Source: Bacteroidota bacterium (GTDB taxonomy: Bacteria; Bacteroidota; Rhodothermia; Rhodothermales; UBA10348). From it: 14,591 bases of DNA. This document shows, one piece after another, positions 8,501 to 14,591 of this stretch. Location of the stretch: assembly GCA_018623785.1 (NCBI GenBank), contig JAAZVD010000011.1, forward strand, positions 1-14,591. Direction: 5' to 3'. How positions within the stretch are numbered: the stretch's first letter is position 1; each line of letters opens with the position of its first letter. Made by a program: the position numbers and the translations under genes. A model generated the notes under the pieces. The model was not told the DNA's origin. It ran no database searches and worked only from the letters and a program-made list of their open reading frames with translations.

Positions 8501-10185
8501 CCGATGAGCAGGAGGGCGGGCTGGACGCAACGGTGATGAGCGATACCCTGTGTTCAAGAGCTATGGAGGGCGAAGATCAGCAATTTTCATGGCTTATCAA
8601 GCGTAAAGACGGGCGTGTCGTCAAGCACCTTGCATCGCTCAGTCGCGTGGACTATGAGGGATCGCCGGCCCTGCTCATCACGCTGCGTGATGTCTCCGAG
8701 CTGCAGGACCTGATTGACCAAGCTGAAACGGCAAGTAGGGCCAAGACCGTATTTCTGGCCAACATGAGTCATGAAATCCGAACGCCCATGAACGCCATTC
8801 TGGGCTTTGCCGATTTATTGTCCGAGCAGATAGTCCACCCTGTCCACAGCCAGTATTTGACTACCATTCACAACTCCGGTCGGGCACTGCTTGCTCTGAT
8901 CAATGACATCCTGGATCTGTCCAAAGTGGAGGCGGGCAAGCTCAACCTTGTTGCCACGCCGACCAATCTCATTCAGACAGCGAGAGAAATAGAGCAGATT
9001 CTGCAGCACAAGGCTGTTCAAAAAGGCCTGGATCTGTATCTAGAGATTGACGACACGTTCCCGGAGGCCGTCGTAATCGATGAAGTTCGCCTCCGGCAGA
9101 TCTTGATCAATCTCATTGGGAATGCTATCAAGTTTACCGACAGTGGGAGCGTATCCCTGATCATGCACGCCAGCGTGACGGATGCTGCTTCGTCTAAGGT
9201 AGATGTTACGTTCCGTGTCAAGGACACGGGCATTGGTATTCCGGAAGCTGATCAGCAACGCATCTTCTCGGTCTTTGAGCAGTCCGGCAAATCTCACGAG
9301 ACCATGGAGAGCGGCACTGGTCTGGGCCTTGCCATAACCCGCCGACTGTTACAGTTGATGCGGGGTACGATTCAGGTCAGCTCCGAGGAGGGAAAAGGCT
9401 CCGAGTTCACGGTGCGAATACCGGGTCTGGACGTTGTCGATGCACCGTCGGCGGCCAGCGTGACATCCCGGGAAACCTTGCCGGATGTGGTCTTCGAGCC
9501 GGCAACGATCCTCGTCGTTGATGATATCCGGTCAAACAGGGAGCTCATACAGGGATATTTGTCTGAGTATGGGTTTACGCTCCTGCATGCCTCCAATGGC
9601 AAGCAGGCTCTCGACATGATGCACCAGACACGCCCCGATCTCGTTTTCATGGATGTCAAGATGCCGGTCATGGACGGAATAGAGGCGGCCCGTCACATCA
9701 ATGACAATCCGGACTGGTCTGATGTCATTGTGATTGCTCTTACGGCATCGACCTACGCCAAGAGTGAAAACGAAATGCGTACCATGGTCAAGGATTACCT
9801 GCGCAAGCCAGTATCCAAGCCGCACCTGGTGCGTACGCTCATGGCGCATCTTCCTCATGCCGATCGCAGTCTCACGGCCTCCGAGGAGGACGGTCTTCTC
9901 CCTGATACCTCCGGATCTTCTGGCGGCCTCAGTGAATCCAAGCGCCAGGCGTTACGCAAACGGCTGGAACAGGAGCGCAGCCGAGTTGCGGAGTTGATCA
10001 CATCCCAGACCATCAATGAGGTTGAGGATTTCGGTCAGCAGATGGCCGAGCTTGGAGCAGAGTTTGGGTACGAACCCCTGCAGCTGTGGGGTGAGCGCTT
10101 GAAATCCCATGCCATGCTGTTCCAGATGGATCAGATGAATACATCATTGTCACGCTTTGAAACCCTTCTGAACGACCTGGGCTGA
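5596..10185 (+). CDS. Large membrane hybrid histidine kinase with HAMP, five PAS-type domains, receiver and helical tail
   Basis: The protein is 1529 aa from the ATG at 5596. The frame is open back to 5419, but that extension is not membrane-like, while the ATG at 5596 puts a basic MSSLRNRLLR segment directly before TM1 (about 9-30). Residues about 31-318 are a periplasmic sensor, probably dCache-like, followed by TM2 (about 322-345) and HAMP (about 345-402). Five PAS-type domains follow at about 413-525, 531-652, 657-775, 796-915 (PAS_3-like, with WRELVHPEDQD) and 919-1039. HisKA has H1059 in SHEIRTPMNAILGF. HATPase has N1176, DTGIGI from D1210 and GTGLGL from G1240. The receiver has phospho-acceptor D1353 and K1404. 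The last 125 residues are helical; they resemble tails of BarA-like kinases but lack a clear Hpt motif. It probably senses an external signal plus several cytoplasmic cues and phosphorylates its own receiver. The next gene, a receiver-kinase, starts one base after its stop and is the likely partner. Confidence 0.95.
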   Translation: MSSLRNRLLRTIVTPAILTAVIVIAIIASLNYNIRHAVGDHELAEASMQIAELLDASALEVKATVRTAATIISEIDPDEIADLDLTFLLEELISASDLVGIAAIEFWLPETGSPSVTQAHLAIRSDTSVVAAPVSADVLHPNLEGLFEALREGVAKTPFDRIEEGRREMWNDAFNITESTSRMTLVPFGVAIMNREGQPVGGILIGFGSPSARAAIDRAVTEKSRQYGVDFSAYMISDHGWISNHPDLNLITQDVTADTSSFLTPEGKAALAEALVTGPQQLTVHDWRRVESTGIAATLTHFDGFPAWLVLEADHADLAAVDALMLAGMIGAVLFFFGFVSLGLGRNVSTLLEPLSAVVDAARQLGKGNLDISLPEERAGEFGVLLNAFDQMAHQLRERHQELEMLRLESSAKIVEKLPGPTFYYQALPDGEIDYVSDRSEDILGMTSDEFCTCASSLPVTSDQTLVQRHKDFLESEQHNDVFIVQHEGPRGTQCNLQISLQKVLNAQGEVLGIDGLVADISNLVSNSSLAKVYLDASPDAFMVLSATGYISHASEESEKVTGYSVNELQGMPVYDLVPESLQDHFQALLESIIDASETRMLRADAITHLKRKDGNTVPVDVLIKTLLTEGGLITILVARDITAIHEAQRKVEETAAFMSQIMDSSSAVIAAKDRDGRYTVVNKRFMDILVTESAREEVIGRTDHELFPKRIANRMAEVDAQVIETGSVVEVEEQVIVNGTSRDFISVKFPVRNLENHITGVCGMSTDITEVKQAERALSESRNEIQRELDLRELALEAASIGFWSFDVRNRTLSRDANLRAILGLSMDPQAPNPDWRELVHPEDQDRVDTDFLGDLLERGSFREPTQRTMEYRIIRSDTKEIRYVRDTFRTTTDSDGVLKTVYGVVHDITQVRSEQTKLRQIFDAPMEGFGFLSSTGEILEASLGLAATIGYESPEEIVGARFRDYLADEQEGGLDATVMSDTLCSRAMEGEDQQFSWLIKRKDGRVVKHLASLSRVDYEGSPALLITLRDVSELQDLIDQAETASRAKTVFLANMSHEIRTPMNAILGFADLLSEQIVHPVHSQYLTTIHNSGRALLALINDILDLSKVEAGKLNLVATPTNLIQTAREIEQILQHKAVQKGLDLYLEIDDTFPEAVVIDEVRLRQILINLIGNAIKFTDSGSVSLIMHASVTDAASSKVDVTFRVKDTGIGIPEADQQRIFSVFEQSGKSHETMESGTGLGLAITRRLLQLMRGTIQVSSEEGKGSEFTVRIPGLDVVDAPSAASVTSRETLPDVVFEPATILVVDDIRSNRELIQGYLSEYGFTLLHASNGKQALDMMHQTRPDLVFMDVKMPVMDGIEAARHINDNPDWSDVIVIALTASTYAKSENEMRTMVKDYLRKPVSKPHLVRTLMAHLPHADRSLTASEEDGLLPDTSGSSGGLSESKRQALRKRLEQERSRVAELITSQTINEVEDFGQQMAELGAEFGYEPLQLWGERLKSHAMLFQMDQMNTSLSRFETLLNDLG

Positions 10186-10186
10186 T

Positions 10187-11338
10187 ATGGATCCTTCCAA
10201 GAAACGCATCCTTGTGGTAGACGATACCCAGGAAAACATCCAGGTGCTTGGCGCTGTCCTGAAACAGCAAGGATTCCTGATCAATGTCGCCATGAATGGT
10301 CGTGAGGCCATTGAAAAGGTGCATCAGGTTCGTCCGGATCTGATTCTGCTTGATATCACGATGCCCGACATGAATGGGTTCGAGGTCTGCCAGACGCTCA
10401 AAGAAGATGAGCAGATGCGCGACATACCCATCATCTTTCTTTCCGCACTAACTGACCCGTCCAATATTTCCCATGGGTTTGATGTTGGCGGAGTGGACTA
10501 TGTGACGAAGCCCTTTAATGCTACCGAGTTGTTACAGCGGGTTCGAACCCACCTCAGGATGCGCGAACTCCAGGAAAACCTGCAGGTCAGGGTAGAGGAA
10601 CTCGGCAATGCGGTGGACACCATTTCGCGCATGGCGCGCGAGAATGAGACCTTGCTCAGGCATGAATTGTCCAACGCTATCGGTCCTATCCAAGGATATA
10701 TCGAATTGATGGCACGCGAGTTGGATGCCGATCGGGAGCAGCGCCGCCAACAGATTCAACGGGTCAATCAAGGTGTCATTACGCTGCAGCAGCTCTTGCA
10801 CGCGATTCGAGACCTTCAGGCCATCGAGTACGGCCGAACGTCCCTCAACCAGACCCCCGTAGACCTGGTTGCCATGATTCAGGAAGAAATCAGGGCCCAG
10901 GAGACCATGGCAGGCCACGGTCTTACCATTGCGTTTCGCTCGCAAGCCGAGCACGCCGTCGTGGAGGCAGATACAACCTTTCTACCCGGCGTATTCCGGA
11001 ATTTGATCAAGAATGCGGTAGAGCATGTTCGGGATCTGCCCCCGACCGAGCAGAAGCTGTCTGTTGCCTTGGGTGACATAGACAACGGCGTGGGGATTGT
11101 TGTGGCCAACGGCGGTCCGCCCATTCCGTCCGATCTCTTGCCCCACTTTTTCGAGAAGTTCAATTCCAGAAAAAAGGGGTCAGGCGGCACCGGTCTAGGT
11201 ACCTCGTACGCCTACACCGTAGTGACGGCTCATGGGGGGCGCATGTCTGTCAGCAGCTCCGCCGAAGAAGGCACACGGGTAAGGGTGTGGCTACCCAAAA
11301 CCGCGCCAGCGGACGATTATTCGTCCGATCCCGCATAG
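10187..11338 (+). CDS. Receiver-histidine kinase (REC-HK) protein, translationally coupled to the hybrid kinase
   Basis: The protein is 383 aa, soluble, with the reversed order receiver then kinase. The receiver (about 6-122) has D12/D13, phospho-acceptor D56 in LILLDITMPDMNG, S86 and K108 in TKPF. A helical linker (about 123-155) leads to a HisKA-like helix with H159 in RHELSNAIGPIQG. The HATPase region has the N-box FRNLIKNAVEH, a G1 motif VANGGPPIP in which the usual Asp is N308, and G2 GGTGLG at 333-338. Asn at this place occurs in some active histidine kinases, so activity is plausible but not certain. The ATG follows the hybrid kinase TGA with one base between, which suggests translational coupling and roughly matched amounts. 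A likely role is to accept phosphate on D56, directly or through an Hpt protein, and change its own kinase activity. It carries no DNA-binding domain. The last 22 bp overlap the convergent hydrolase gene. Confidence 0.92.
   Translation: MDPSKKRILVVDDTQENIQVLGAVLKQQGFLINVAMNGREAIEKVHQVRPDLILLDITMPDMNGFEVCQTLKEDEQMRDIPIIFLSALTDPSNISHGFDVGGVDYVTKPFNATELLQRVRTHLRMRELQENLQVRVEELGNAVDTISRMARENETLLRHELSNAIGPIQGYIELMARELDADREQRRQQIQRVNQGVITLQQLLHAIRDLQAIEYGRTSLNQTPVDLVAMIQEEIRAQETMAGHGLTIAFRSQAEHAVVEADTTFLPGVFRNLIKNAVEHVRDLPPTEQKLSVALGDIDNGVGIVVANGGPPIPSDLLPHFFEKFNSRKKGSGGTGLGTSYAYTVVTAHGGRMSVSSSAEEGTRVRVWLPKTAPADDYSSDPA
11310..11327. repeat. Seven-bp inverted repeat in the convergent gene overlap
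   Basis: Arms CGGACGA and TCGTCCG flank a TTAT loop. The structure lies inside the last codons of the REC-HK gene. On the other strand, the stop codon of the serine hydrolase gene falls in the loop. It could act as a two-way mRNA 3'-end hairpin. There is no T-tract on either side, so it is not a standard intrinsic terminator, and chance is possible. Confidence 0.3.
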
Positions 11339-12270
11339 CGCTCTGCACCCGGGGGGAGCGCCCATGATGATGCAGGTTCAAATCCCTGCCACAGAATGCG
11401 GGAAACCGCCCGGATCAATTCGTACCCCGCATTGTCATGCTCCCATCGGGTATCTGCCTGATCGGCAGAGATGACACAGAAGAGATAGGGTCCTGAGGGG
11501 GCATGGACGAGGACGACTTCGGATTTGGAGGCGCTGATGGCACCGCTCTTGGCTGCCACTTCCACATGGGGAGGGATTTGGGAGAGGGCCTCGTCATCCC
11601 ACCACGGTCGCTGCAAAATGCGCAGCATTTCGTGACTGGCAGCCGGGCTTACGGCTTCTCCCAGATAGATCAATTCCACGAGATGAGCCATTTCCCTCGG
11701 CGTGGTTTGTCCCCAGCCGAACACCTTCCAATCATCCCGTCGTCCATCCGTTCGTGAGTTTACCCGAGTGTTCTCGAAGCCCTGCTCTTCGAGCCAGTTA
11801 TTAATGGAGGTGCCTGTTCCGGCCAGCTCCTGCAGCCACAGACTGGCTGTGTTGTCACTTTTGGAAATGGAAAGGAAAACCATCTCAGAAAGCAGAACGG
11901 TAGCGCTGTCGCGGAGCTCCCCCGTCAGGTCGGCGTCGGAATAAAACAGGGAGTCCACATAGGTCAGGGGCTGTTGGTAGTCGAACTCACCACGCTCGAT
12001 ACGATCGAACATGCCGATCATGATGGGGACCTTGATCAGGCTTGCTGTGGGATATAGCGTATCAGCATTGATGCCGACCTCCTGGCCGGTCACCAGGTCT
12101 TTGATGTATACCCCCGCTCGCCCGTCAAAGGCATCAATGAGCGGAGTGATCTCCGCTGCTACGTTGATCAGATCGGGTCGATCCGGAGCCTGACAGCCCG
12201 AAAAGAAAAAGATGCCCGAAAAGGAGATGATACTAGCAGCAAAAACGGTCGTTTTAAGGCGATGGAGCAT
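11317..12270 (-). CDS. Class A beta-lactamase-like serine hydrolase, predicted lipoprotein
   Basis: The protein is 317 aa, about the usual length for the family. The N-terminus is a lipoprotein signal: basic start, hydrophobic stretch, and a lipobox-like FFSGC with C26 as the probable lipidated residue, so it should sit on an envelope membrane facing the periplasm or surface. The penicillin-binding fold motifs are present: S77-LI-K80 (SxxK), S138-D139-N140 (SDN) and K241-S242-G243 (the KTG box). The omega-loop glutamate of true class A enzymes (ExxLN) is not recognisable; the equivalent stretch 171-193 has NSRTDGRRDDW, then GWGQTTPREM. D175, D179 and D180 are the nearest acids. It may therefore act poorly on beta-lactams, or on peptidoglycan-like substrates, and should not be called a resistance gene from sequence. 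The start lies 56 bp after the T9SS protein gene on the same strand, and its 3' end overlaps the convergent REC-HK gene by 22 bp. Confidence 0.9.
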   Translation of the reverse strand: MLHRLKTTVFAASIISFSGIFFFSGCQAPDRPDLINVAAEITPLIDAFDGRAGVYIKDLVTGQEVGINADTLYPTASLIKVPIMIGMFDRIERGEFDYQQPLTYVDSLFYSDADLTGELRDSATVLLSEMVFLSISKSDNTASLWLQELAGTGTSINNWLEEQGFENTRVNSRTDGRRDDWKVFGWGQTTPREMAHLVELIYLGEAVSPAASHEMLRILQRPWWDDEALSQIPPHVEVAAKSGAISASKSEVVLVHAPSGPYLFCVISADQADTRWEHDNAGYELIRAVSRILWQGFEPASSWALPPGAERYAGSDE

Positions 12271-12276
12271 GTTTTG

Positions 12277-12299
12277 AATGTAACTATAAAAGTTACATT
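12277..12299. promoter_or_regulatory. Perfect 9-bp inverted repeat just upstream of the serine hydrolase start
   Basis: Arms AATGTAACT and AGTTACATT flank a 5-base ATAAA loop. It is the only very A/T-rich stretch in the 56-bp gap between the T9SS protein stop and the hydrolase ATG, and ends six bases before that ATG. On the minus strand it contains TATAGT, a possible -10 box. It could be an operator over the hydrolase promoter or a hairpin at the 5' end of its mRNA. A terminator for the upstream gene is less likely, since no T-run follows. Confidence 0.45.
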
Positions 12300-12326
12300 T
12301 AATAGGTGGAGGGCGAGGTGGAGGGG

Positions 12327-14591
12327 TCAGCGGACATAAACCAAGATACCGGTGCGAAGGCGCGCTCCGGCCCGCAGCTGAAAATAATAATTTCCAGCTG
12401 GCAGCCCATTCGGTGGGACCCAGTCAAGACGGTGGGTACCTGCCGGGAGGGTGCGATCCGCGATGCGTGCCACGTAACGCCCGATGGAGTCGTAGAGGTC
12501 GATCCGTACGAGAGAAGGCTCAGGTAACGTAAAGGGAAGGGTGACCCGATTCGAGAAGGGTTGCGGGTAGGAAGGGAGCACATCAAAACGCTCGGGTATC
12601 TGTTCTTCGTCCGTGCGCAGAACCGCGGCCGTGTTGACTTCCAGCAAGAAGTTGAATGTCGTGCTGGCACCAAAAACATCGGTCGCTGTCATGGTCAGGC
12701 GCGGGCTCCCGGAGGGTCCGATACGGGCATAAAGAGAGTCATTGCGCAATTCCGCTTTCTCAAATGCCTCCGATGCGTCAATCAGTTCGAGGACAAAAGG
12801 GTCACCATCGGGATCGGAAACATAGGAGGGCATGTACAGCGCCACCGAATCTCCCGGCAGGTATTCCGGCGCTGCCCGAAGCGGATTCTTGATGGGTGCG
12901 GCGTTATCGCGGACGATGACAACCAACGACGTATCAATGCGACCTCCTCGACCGTCACTGACTTGTAGGGCAACGTAACTTCGCCCTGTTGCGCGGGCAT
13001 CCAGGTGCAGGACGTTTTCGGAGATAGAGGCCTCCGCAACCTGAATATCCTCGTTGTAAAGCCAAAAGCGAAGGGAGTCTCGGTCCGGCTCCGCAATCAG
13101 ATCTGGGATGAGCCAGGAGCGCTCGGTCTCGGGGAGTAGATACTGCGGATTGGTTGGCCATGCGGTAAACTGAGGGACACGATTAGCCAGCACCTCAACG
13201 ATGATATCGACATCGGCCGACAGTCCCTCTGGATCGGTAGCCGTTAATCGAACGGTCGTGGATCCTGCCTGGCCTGGCCATACGAACAAGCCGGTGGTGA
13301 TGGCATCAATGGACACGATGGCCGTATCAGCAACGGAGAAGGAGTAGGTCAGCTTATCCTGATCCGGGTCATCAAAAAATTGCTGGTAACCGAAGTAGGT
13401 ACGTCCCATCCCGGTCCCTGTCGTCAGGGATTCTGTCGTCGTGAGCGCTACGGGTGCCCGATTGGCCGCTCGTGCAACCAGTATGCCAGGCTCGCTCCAC
13501 GGGCCTGCTCCGGCCGGGTTGACACCCCGAATACGCCAGTAATAGCGTGCGCCGCGCTCAAGCGGGCCGATGCGCACGCGGTTTTCCGTGGTGCTCAGCG
13601 TTGTGTCCGTCGACGCAAAGAGGTTGTCCGTGGAGACCTCAACCTCGTAGCGGGCCCACGGCAGCAGATTCCATGTCAGGGTGACCGTATCCGCTCGGGC
13701 ATTCATCAGGGACGGTGTGTTGGGCGTCACGCTTTCTGGCAGCTCTATCCCCGCCAGTGCGCCCTGCTCCTCATACAAGAGGGCAGCCAGTAGCAACGCA
13801 CTAGACGCTTCGTCCGAAAAGGAGCCGACTCCTACCGTGGACACGACAGCGTTACCGGATCGGGCGGCCAGCACGTGCTCACCGGATACCAAGAGGGGGT
13901 AGGCATCTTTGGACAGCACGAGCGAGCGCGGCGCGGGCCCTGCATGCTTGAGGAGAAGGCCGAGTAACGGGCCCGCGCCGCGCAGGGTGTCCGCGCTAAC
14001 CGCTGGGCCCACCTGAATACCGGTTGAGGTGTGCAGCCAGCTCTCTGCCTCTGCCCCCCGGACAGGCTCCCGGCTGAACAAATGCAGTGAACGCCCCCTG
14101 TTGAGGTGTTCGCGAGCTAGGGATACCTCCTCCGAGCGTTCCAAAGGGCGCCCCAGACGTGCCATCCAGATCCGAGAAAACGGAGCGGCGCTTTCAGCAG
14201 GAATGCCACCGCGCACGATGCGCTCCCACCACGCAGGGTCTTCGCCCAAACGAGTCAGCAGCTGTAGATGCTCGTTGGTTTTCGATGTACCCTCGTCCTC
14301 AGCAAGCAGTAGCATGGACCCTCGCGTGCGGAAAGGAGAAGCGCTGTAGAAGGCCGGAAGGAACTGTTCAGAAACATTCCCAGCACCGTCCTCGCTTCGT
14401 ACCCTGAGTTGGAAATCAGCGGGCTTCCTGGGATAAAAACGTGCTGAGTAGATACCGTCGCCCGCGACGAAGTCCAGGTCCTGCGTAAGATTGCCTGAGT
14501 CCTTCAGGGCCATGGAGGCAAGTACCTGGGTAGTATCGAAGCGATTGACCAAATCTGCCTGGGCCCGCACGATACCGCTGCCATCTACAAA
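12327..14591 (-). CDS. Secreted multidomain protein with Ig/FnIII/cadherin-like modules and T9SS sorting domain (5' end outside window)
   Basis: The frame is open to the right edge, giving 754 C-terminal residues. A GTG at 14570 is possible but unlikely as the start, because seven in-frame residues upstream continue the domain. Residues 1-85 look like an Ig-like module (GDGIYSARFYP, DGAGNVSEQF). Residues about 91-285 (MLLLAEDEG, then GRSLHLFSREP and later beta-strands) resemble a degenerate Rossmann-type, glutamine-amidotransferase-like domain; I infer this from pattern only. A fibronectin III domain follows (about 299-377: TLTWNLLPWARYEVEVS, YYWRIRGVNPAGAGPWSEP), then three cadherin/PKD-like repeats (about 379-650) with DDPDQDKLTYSF, EPDRDSLRFWL and SDPDGDPFVLEL. 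The end (about 662-754) is a T9SS type A sorting domain: SYPQPFSNRVTLPF, VRIDLYDSIGRYV, LPAGTHRLDW, LPAGNYYFQL, and a final VYVR. The protein is expected to reach the surface or medium through type IX secretion. Its target is unknown. The hydrolase gene follows 56 bp downstream. Confidence 0.9.
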   Translation of the reverse strand, partial: FVDGSGIVRAQADLVNRFDTTQVLASMALKDSGNLTQDLDFVAGDGIYSARFYPRKPADFQLRVRSEDGAGNVSEQFLPAFYSASPFRTRGSMLLLAEDEGTSKTNEHLQLLTRLGEDPAWWERIVRGGIPAESAAPFSRIWMARLGRPLERSEEVSLAREHLNRGRSLHLFSREPVRGAEAESWLHTSTGIQVGPAVSADTLRGAGPLLGLLLKHAGPAPRSLVLSKDAYPLLVSGEHVLAARSGNAVVSTVGVGSFSDEASSALLLAALLYEEQGALAGIELPESVTPNTPSLMNARADTVTLTWNLLPWARYEVEVSTDNLFASTDTTLSTTENRVRIGPLERGARYYWRIRGVNPAGAGPWSEPGILVARAANRAPVALTTTESLTTGTGMGRTYFGYQQFFDDPDQDKLTYSFSVADTAIVSIDAITTGLFVWPGQAGSTTVRLTATDPEGLSADVDIIVEVLANRVPQFTAWPTNPQYLLPETERSWLIPDLIAEPDRDSLRFWLYNEDIQVAEASISENVLHLDARATGRSYVALQVSDGRGGRIDTSLVVIVRDNAAPIKNPLRAAPEYLPGDSVALYMPSYVSDPDGDPFVLELIDASEAFEKAELRNDSLYARIGPSGSPRLTMTATDVFGASTTFNFLLEVNTAAVLRTDEEQIPERFDVLPSYPQPFSNRVTLPFTLPEPSLVRIDLYDSIGRYVARIADRTLPAGTHRLDWVPPNGLPAGNYYFQLRAGARLRTGILVYVR

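Noticed and set aside
11317..12270. Antibiotic-resistance beta-lactamase
   Set aside because: The ExxLN glutamate is not recognisable and no mobile element or regulator gene is nearby, so a resistance role is not supported.
12277..12299. Intrinsic terminator for the T9SS protein gene
   Set aside because: The stem is A/T-rich and is followed on the minus strand by CAAAAC, not a T-run, so an operator or 5' mRNA structure is the better reading.

Overview
The window is dense bacterial coding sequence (I estimate mid-50s % G+C) with seven protein genes, two of them cut by the window edges. I see no tRNA, rRNA, CRISPR array or insertion sequence, and no gene-free stretch over 300 bases. The taxonomic guess is a member of the Bacteroidota/Rhodothermota/Balneolota (FCB) group. 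The main clue is a complete type IX secretion (T9SS) type A sorting domain at the end of the right-hand gene. Weak or absent Shine-Dalgarno sequences before most starts fit the same group. Without a database search this is an inference.

Left block (1-5351, minus strand, read right to left). Three closely packed genes form a probable operon: a soluble hybrid histidine kinase with a C-terminal receiver (3735-5351), a cytoplasmic Ser/Thr protein kinase fused to about eleven TPR-like repeats (1365-3713), and a ClpA-type AAA+ unfoldase whose 3' half lies outside the window (1-1345). Spacings are 21 and 19 bp. The order links two-component phosphorylation, Ser/Thr phosphorylation with a protein-binding scaffold, and ATP-driven protein unfolding. 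This is the most unusual feature of the window.

Centre block (5596-11338, plus strand). Across a 244-bp divergent intergenic region lies a very large membrane hybrid kinase (1529 aa): two membrane segments around a periplasmic sensor, HAMP, five PAS-type domains, HisKA, HATPase, receiver and a helical tail. One base after its stop begins a receiver-histidine kinase protein (383 aa). The divergent region holds two 10-bp perfect palindromes (GCCAATTGGC and GGCAATTGCC) 19 bp apart, just before a TATACT box, and is a candidate shared operator. Across both blocks there are three histidine kinases, three receivers and one Ser/Thr kinase, but no DNA-binding response regulator. The visible end points are therefore protein-level ones (Ser/Thr kinase, TPR scaffold, Clp unfoldase) or a regulator elsewhere.

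Right block (11317-14591, minus strand). A lipoprotein of the class A beta-lactamase-like serine hydrolase fold overlaps the receiver-kinase gene tail to tail by 22 bp. It has SxxK, SDN and KSG motifs but no recognisable ExxLN omega-loop glutamate. Upstream of it lies the 3' part of a large secreted multidomain protein with Ig/FnIII/cadherin-like modules, ending in the T9SS sorting domain. A perfect 9-bp inverted repeat lies between these two genes, directly before the hydrolase start.
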